From NCBI RefSeq assembly GCF_900302455.1, contig NZ_ONZG01000008.1, positions 62,001 through 126,000 of the forward strand: DNA of 64,000 nt. The letters run 5' to 3'. A program made the translations under genes and the position numbers. The notes under the pieces were generated by a model. It was given only the letters and a program-made list of their open reading frames with translations. It searched no databases and was not told where the DNA came from. Below are positions 61,338 to 64,000 of this stretch, one piece after another (position 1 is the first letter of the stretch; every line of letters starts with the position of its first letter). This DNA comes from Falsiruegeria mediterranea M17. GTDB taxonomy: Bacteria; Pseudomonadota; Alphaproteobacteria; Rhodobacterales; Rhodobacteraceae.

Positions 61338-62297
61338 TTAGTCCAGCTTCTTCTTGTCGCTGTCGGTCGCCAGCGGATGGTGTTCCAGCACCAGTTCGGC
61401 CAGCCTCTCGTCCAATACATGAGTGTAGATTTCGGTTGTGGCCACGTCTGCGTGGCCCAGCAGCGTCTGGATCGAGCGCAGATCGGCGCCATTGGCGAGC
61501 AGATGCGTAGCAAAGGCGTGGCGCAGGGTGTGGGGAGTGACCTTGTCGGGTGAAACACCACCGTGAACTGCAAATTCCTTGATCAGCAAATAGAACCGGT
61601 GCCGGGTCAAATGCCCCAGCTTGCCGCGTGACGGAAACAGGAACCGTGACCGTTTGGCGCCCTTGGCGACGGCCTTGTCCTCTGCCTCGTCCCGCGCCGC
61701 AAGCCACAGGGTCAGTGCGTTTCGGGCCGGGGGCGACAGCGGCACCATCCGCTCCTTGCCGCCCTTGCCCAGAATGAGCAGCATCCGAGGATCGCCGCGC
61801 GCCGATGAGACGGGCAGGGACACCAATTCGGTCACGCGCATGCCGGTGGCATAGAGCAACTCCATCAGGCAGACGTTGCGCAAACGGTCGTGCAAGGTGC
61901 GACCCGAGTTACGCGCGGCGTCCAACAGGCGGTCAACCTCGACCACTTCGAGCGTTTTGGGCAATCGTTTCTCGCGTCCCGGTCCCTTGATCTGGATCGC
62001 AGGATTGTCGGCGCGCCAGCCTTCTTCAAAGGCAAAGCGATAGATCTGCTTGATCGCCGACAGGCGCCGCGCGCGAGTCGATTTGGCCAGGCCTTGCGCG
62101 TCGCAGTCGATCAGATAGGCCTCGACCAGGTCCCGGTCGGCTGATGAAAAGTCGTGTTTACGGTGCGCGATCCAGCCTGCAAAATCCTTGAGATCGCGGC
62201 CATAGGCCAGTTGTGTGTTGGTTGCAGCGCCCAGTTCGGCGGCCTGCGCTTCAAGAAAACTGGAAATCCATTGATCGGATGTGGCGGGGGCGGGCAT
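61338..62297 (-). CDS. xerD: Tyrosine recombinase XerD
   Basis: A 319-residue tyrosine recombinase. The catalytic residues are all there: Arg154 (TGMRVTEL), Lys in the KGGKER hairpin, His256 and Arg259 (HTLRHAFATH), His282 (LGHADV) and the nucleophile Tyr291. An N-terminal SAM-like domain (about 1-100) is present. It is full length, close to the housekeeping XerD that resolves chromosome dimers with XerC. There is no integrative-element context. The upstream gene stops three bases before its ATG. Confidence 0.93.
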   Translation of the reverse strand: MPAPATSDQWISSFLEAQAAELGAATNTQLAYGRDLKDFAGWIAHRKHDFSSADRDLVEAYLIDCDAQGLAKSTRARRLSAIKQIYRFAFEEGWRADNPAIQIKGPGREKRLPKTLEVVEVDRLLDAARNSGRTLHDRLRNVCLMELLYATGMRVTELVSLPVSSARGDPRMLLILGKGGKERMVPLSPPARNALTLWLAARDEAEDKAVAKGAKRSRFLFPSRGKLGHLTRHRFYLLIKEFAVHGGVSPDKVTPHTLRHAFATHLLANGADLRSIQTLLGHADVATTEIYTHVLDERLAELVLEHHPLATDSDKKKLD

Positions 62298-62300
62298 GGC

Positions 62301-63824
62301 TCAACCCCGTCCCAATAGCATTAGCTGCAACGCCGCGCGGCGCGCCGTGTCTTCGAGGCCCACAGAGCGGAACGTTGCCAGGGCCGCAGTCAGATCCGCC
62401 GGATTGCCACGCGCGCCGCGTGTGAACAGGTCCATCGCCATCAGGATCGCCTCGCCCAATTTGCCGTCGTCGACGGTGTGCTTCACGTCCATCGGCAGCT
62501 CGGGGTCGTTGGCGAACCCGTCTGATATCGCCTGCGCCTGGGTGTTGGGCGCAAAGGCGCGTCCCGGATCGCCCTGAGCCAAGGCGGCCAGGAAGGTGTG
62601 CATCTGCGAGTTGCTGGGCGGCTTGCGCGCAGCATCCTCATAGGTTCCGGCCAGCAGGCGGACGCGCCACGCTAGGCTGGCAGCGTCAGGATCGCTTAGC
62701 TTTTGGATGGCCAATTGGTCGGCAAACAGCTCGGCAAAGGCAACCTCGAGCTGGACGTCCTTCATTGCTTTCCAGACCGTGCTGAGCGCCTTGCCGACGG
62801 CGGCCTCGTTGCCGGTGCTCAGTGCGGTTTCAAAACGCTGCACCGCGCGGACCCGGTCCCAGACCCCGCCTGAGGCGGCGGCTTGCCTGTCGGTGTAAAG
62901 CCCCAGCAGGTGGTTGGGCGTCAGGGCCCCGATGCGTGTCAGACGCTCGGCGGCTTCAAGCTGTGCTTTCCAGCCTGCCACATCGCGCAGATCAGCGGTG
63001 GCAAAGGCCCGCGGCAAAGAGGCTGTCGGCAGACGCTCGCCAATTGTTTCGAACAGGCGGAACGTCAATGGATCGGGCCGCTGCGGTTGCGGCAGGGGCG
63101 GTGCGCCCTCAAAAATATCAGGGCTCAGGAACCGGTCGAGCAGCGCCAGTTGCTCGGGCGGTAGCAGTTCCAAAGCGTGGGCGGTTTCCAGCGTCAGGGC
63201 TGCCGATTGCCAATCGCCCAGACGGGCCTTGCAAAAGATCTGATCGCCGTAATCGCCGGACAGGTAGGGTGCCGCAATCAATGCCCCGCAGGCCCGATCT
63301 TCATCCCCGGTCAACAAGGTGGCATCGAACCAGCGCTGAAACCTATCCTTGGTGTCGGTGGGACCGGCCAGTTGCACCAGCGCCTGCGTCGGGTCGACAG
63401 CGCCCAGTTGCATCAATCGGTCCAGACGGGCCAGCAACATGGCCTCGCCAGCCTCGGCCTCTTGCGGCGTTCGGGTCTCGGACAGCAATAGTGTGAACAA
63501 TAGTGTTTGCATCGCCGGGCTGCCGCGCACATTGATGCGGTCGATCATCTCGGCCAGCCGCTCTGGGTCGCTGCCCGTCCACAGGTCAACCGGCAGGCCG
63601 GTGACGTTCGAGGCGACAAGCCCCAAAGGTGGCGTCAGAGCCTCGAGTGGTGTGGATACGATCTCGGGGCCCAGGCCGGTCTTGGACACGGGCGGCTCAA
63701 GCAACACAGTGCCAGGCAGATTCACGGCGGGCGTCTGGTTCAGCCAGTCGATCGCAGAAAGCGGTTGTTGGGCCAAACCGACGGCCGGAACGCAAAAAAG
63801 AAAAAGAAAAACGCTAGTCCGCAT
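62301..63824 (-). CDS. Large periplasmic protein, function unknown
   Basis: A 507-residue protein with a signal peptide (about 1-19, ending Gly-Leu-Ala-Gln) and a long, mostly helical chain lacking any motif I recognise. Helix-repeat content rich in Ala and Leu (about residues 90-500) suggests a scaffold of TPR-like hairpins. It lies directly upstream of xerD and overlaps a small membrane-protein gene by 11 bases. A link with xerD is only positional. Confidence 0.7.
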   Translation of the reverse strand: MRTSVFLFLFCVPAVGLAQQPLSAIDWLNQTPAVNLPGTVLLEPPVSKTGLGPEIVSTPLEALTPPLGLVASNVTGLPVDLWTGSDPERLAEMIDRINVRGSPAMQTLLFTLLLSETRTPQEAEAGEAMLLARLDRLMQLGAVDPTQALVQLAGPTDTKDRFQRWFDATLLTGDEDRACGALIAAPYLSGDYGDQIFCKARLGDWQSAALTLETAHALELLPPEQLALLDRFLSPDIFEGAPPLPQPQRPDPLTFRLFETIGERLPTASLPRAFATADLRDVAGWKAQLEAAERLTRIGALTPNHLLGLYTDRQAAASGGVWDRVRAVQRFETALSTGNEAAVGKALSTVWKAMKDVQLEVAFAELFADQLAIQKLSDPDAASLAWRVRLLAGTYEDAARKPPSNSQMHTFLAALAQGDPGRAFAPNTQAQAISDGFANDPELPMDVKHTVDDGKLGEAILMAMDLFTRGARGNPADLTAALATFRSVGLEDTARRAALQLMLLGRG

Positions 63825-63963
63825 TCAGTATCACCGGTTGCGTAACCTCGGATTGAGGCGCAGAAAAGTCGACGCCAAAGAACGGGCCGACATACGCATA
63901 TCCCACCAATCCGATCACACACAGACACAGGACATACACCAGAAATTTGATCAAGCGACCCAT
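63814..63963 (-). CDS. Small single-pass membrane protein (49 residues)
   Basis: A short gene found by reading the minus strand: MGRLIKFLVYVLCLCVIGLV opens a 49-residue protein with one membrane segment (residues 5-25) and a short polar tail ending Asn-Ala-Asp. The ATG is at 63963 and the TAG at 63814-63816, so the gene overlaps the start of the 507-residue protein by 11 bases. Two cysteines are in the helix. Function is unknown; the overlap suggests translational coupling to the next gene. Confidence 0.65.
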   Translation of the reverse strand: MGRLIKFLVYVLCLCVIGLVGYAYVGPFFGVDFSAPQSEVTQPVILNAD

Positions 63964-64000
63964 CACGCCTCACAGCCTCAATTTGCTCTTTTGACCAAGT

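Noticed and set aside
61338-62297. XerD-like recombinase as a mark of a genomic island
   Set aside because: It is full length and close to housekeeping XerD, without att repeats, tRNA or phage genes around.
1-64000. tRNA or rRNA genes
   Set aside because: I saw no cloverleaf with the T-loop consensus and no rRNA motifs on either strand. A covariance search could still find one that I missed.

Overview
The window looks like a stretch of chromosome from a marine roseobacter-type alphaproteobacterium (Rhodobacterales). It is GC-rich and gene-dense. It carries the order lptF-lptG-lptD-surA-pdxA-rsmA, a DUF4167 protein, a giant RTX protein ending in a Hint domain, a dimethylglycine-dehydrogenase-type FAD protein, and many small-molecule ABC importers. 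All calls rest on reading the sequence and remembered family motifs; no database search was run.

Layout. 1-3.3 kb: an M20 amidohydrolase and two tandem arginase-superfamily ureohydrolases, with two competing hairpins in front of the first ureohydrolase. 3.3-7.3 kb: small hypothetical genes, prfA-prmC and a DUF4167 gene. 7.4-8.8 kb: a TetR regulator and a YHS-domain secreted protein, with a strong palindromic operator. 8.8-16.4 kb (minus): the LPS-transport and envelope operon lptF-lptG-lptD-surA-pdxA-rsmA. 16.5-18.4 kb: pepA-holC. 18.5-24.2 kb: a membrane aspartic protease, marC, an ACT protein, an ABC-F ATPase, an MFS exporter, ndk and a TfoX-C-like protein. 24.2-28.1 kb: P450, peroxidase-related and M29/NicX-like genes lying between two near-identical paired repeats. 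28.1-34.7 kb: a polar-amino-acid-type ABC system, a XRE-cupin regulator, a creatininase-family hydrolase, and a cupin-GST pair divergent from a LysR gene. 34.9-38.6 kb (minus): degP, response regulator, histidine kinase. 38.7-49.2 kb: M20 peptidase, CobW GTPase and amidohydrolase, divergent from a LysR gene and a complete dipeptide-type ABC operon. 49.2-55.8 kb: long leader, 1,899-residue RTX-Hint protein and a triple-hairpin 3' end. 55.8-64 kb: MocA-like transferase, DMGDH-like protein, candidate sRNA or attenuator, LytTR membrane protein, CNNM/CorC protein, XerD, a 507-residue periplasmic protein and a 49-residue membrane protein.

The genes group into housekeeping blocks (translation termination, LPS export, envelope proteolysis) and catabolic cassettes, each with its own divergent regulator and inverted-repeat operator. 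The least ordinary items are a GC-rich palindromic repeat family (four loci, two of them paired and bracketing the P450 cassette), a hairpin with an anti-Shine-Dalgarno loop plus terminator near 58.9-59.0 kb, the alternative RNA structures at 1233-1292, the four-fold super-repeat of the RTX protein, and an ABC permease with a lipoprotein-like N-terminus.
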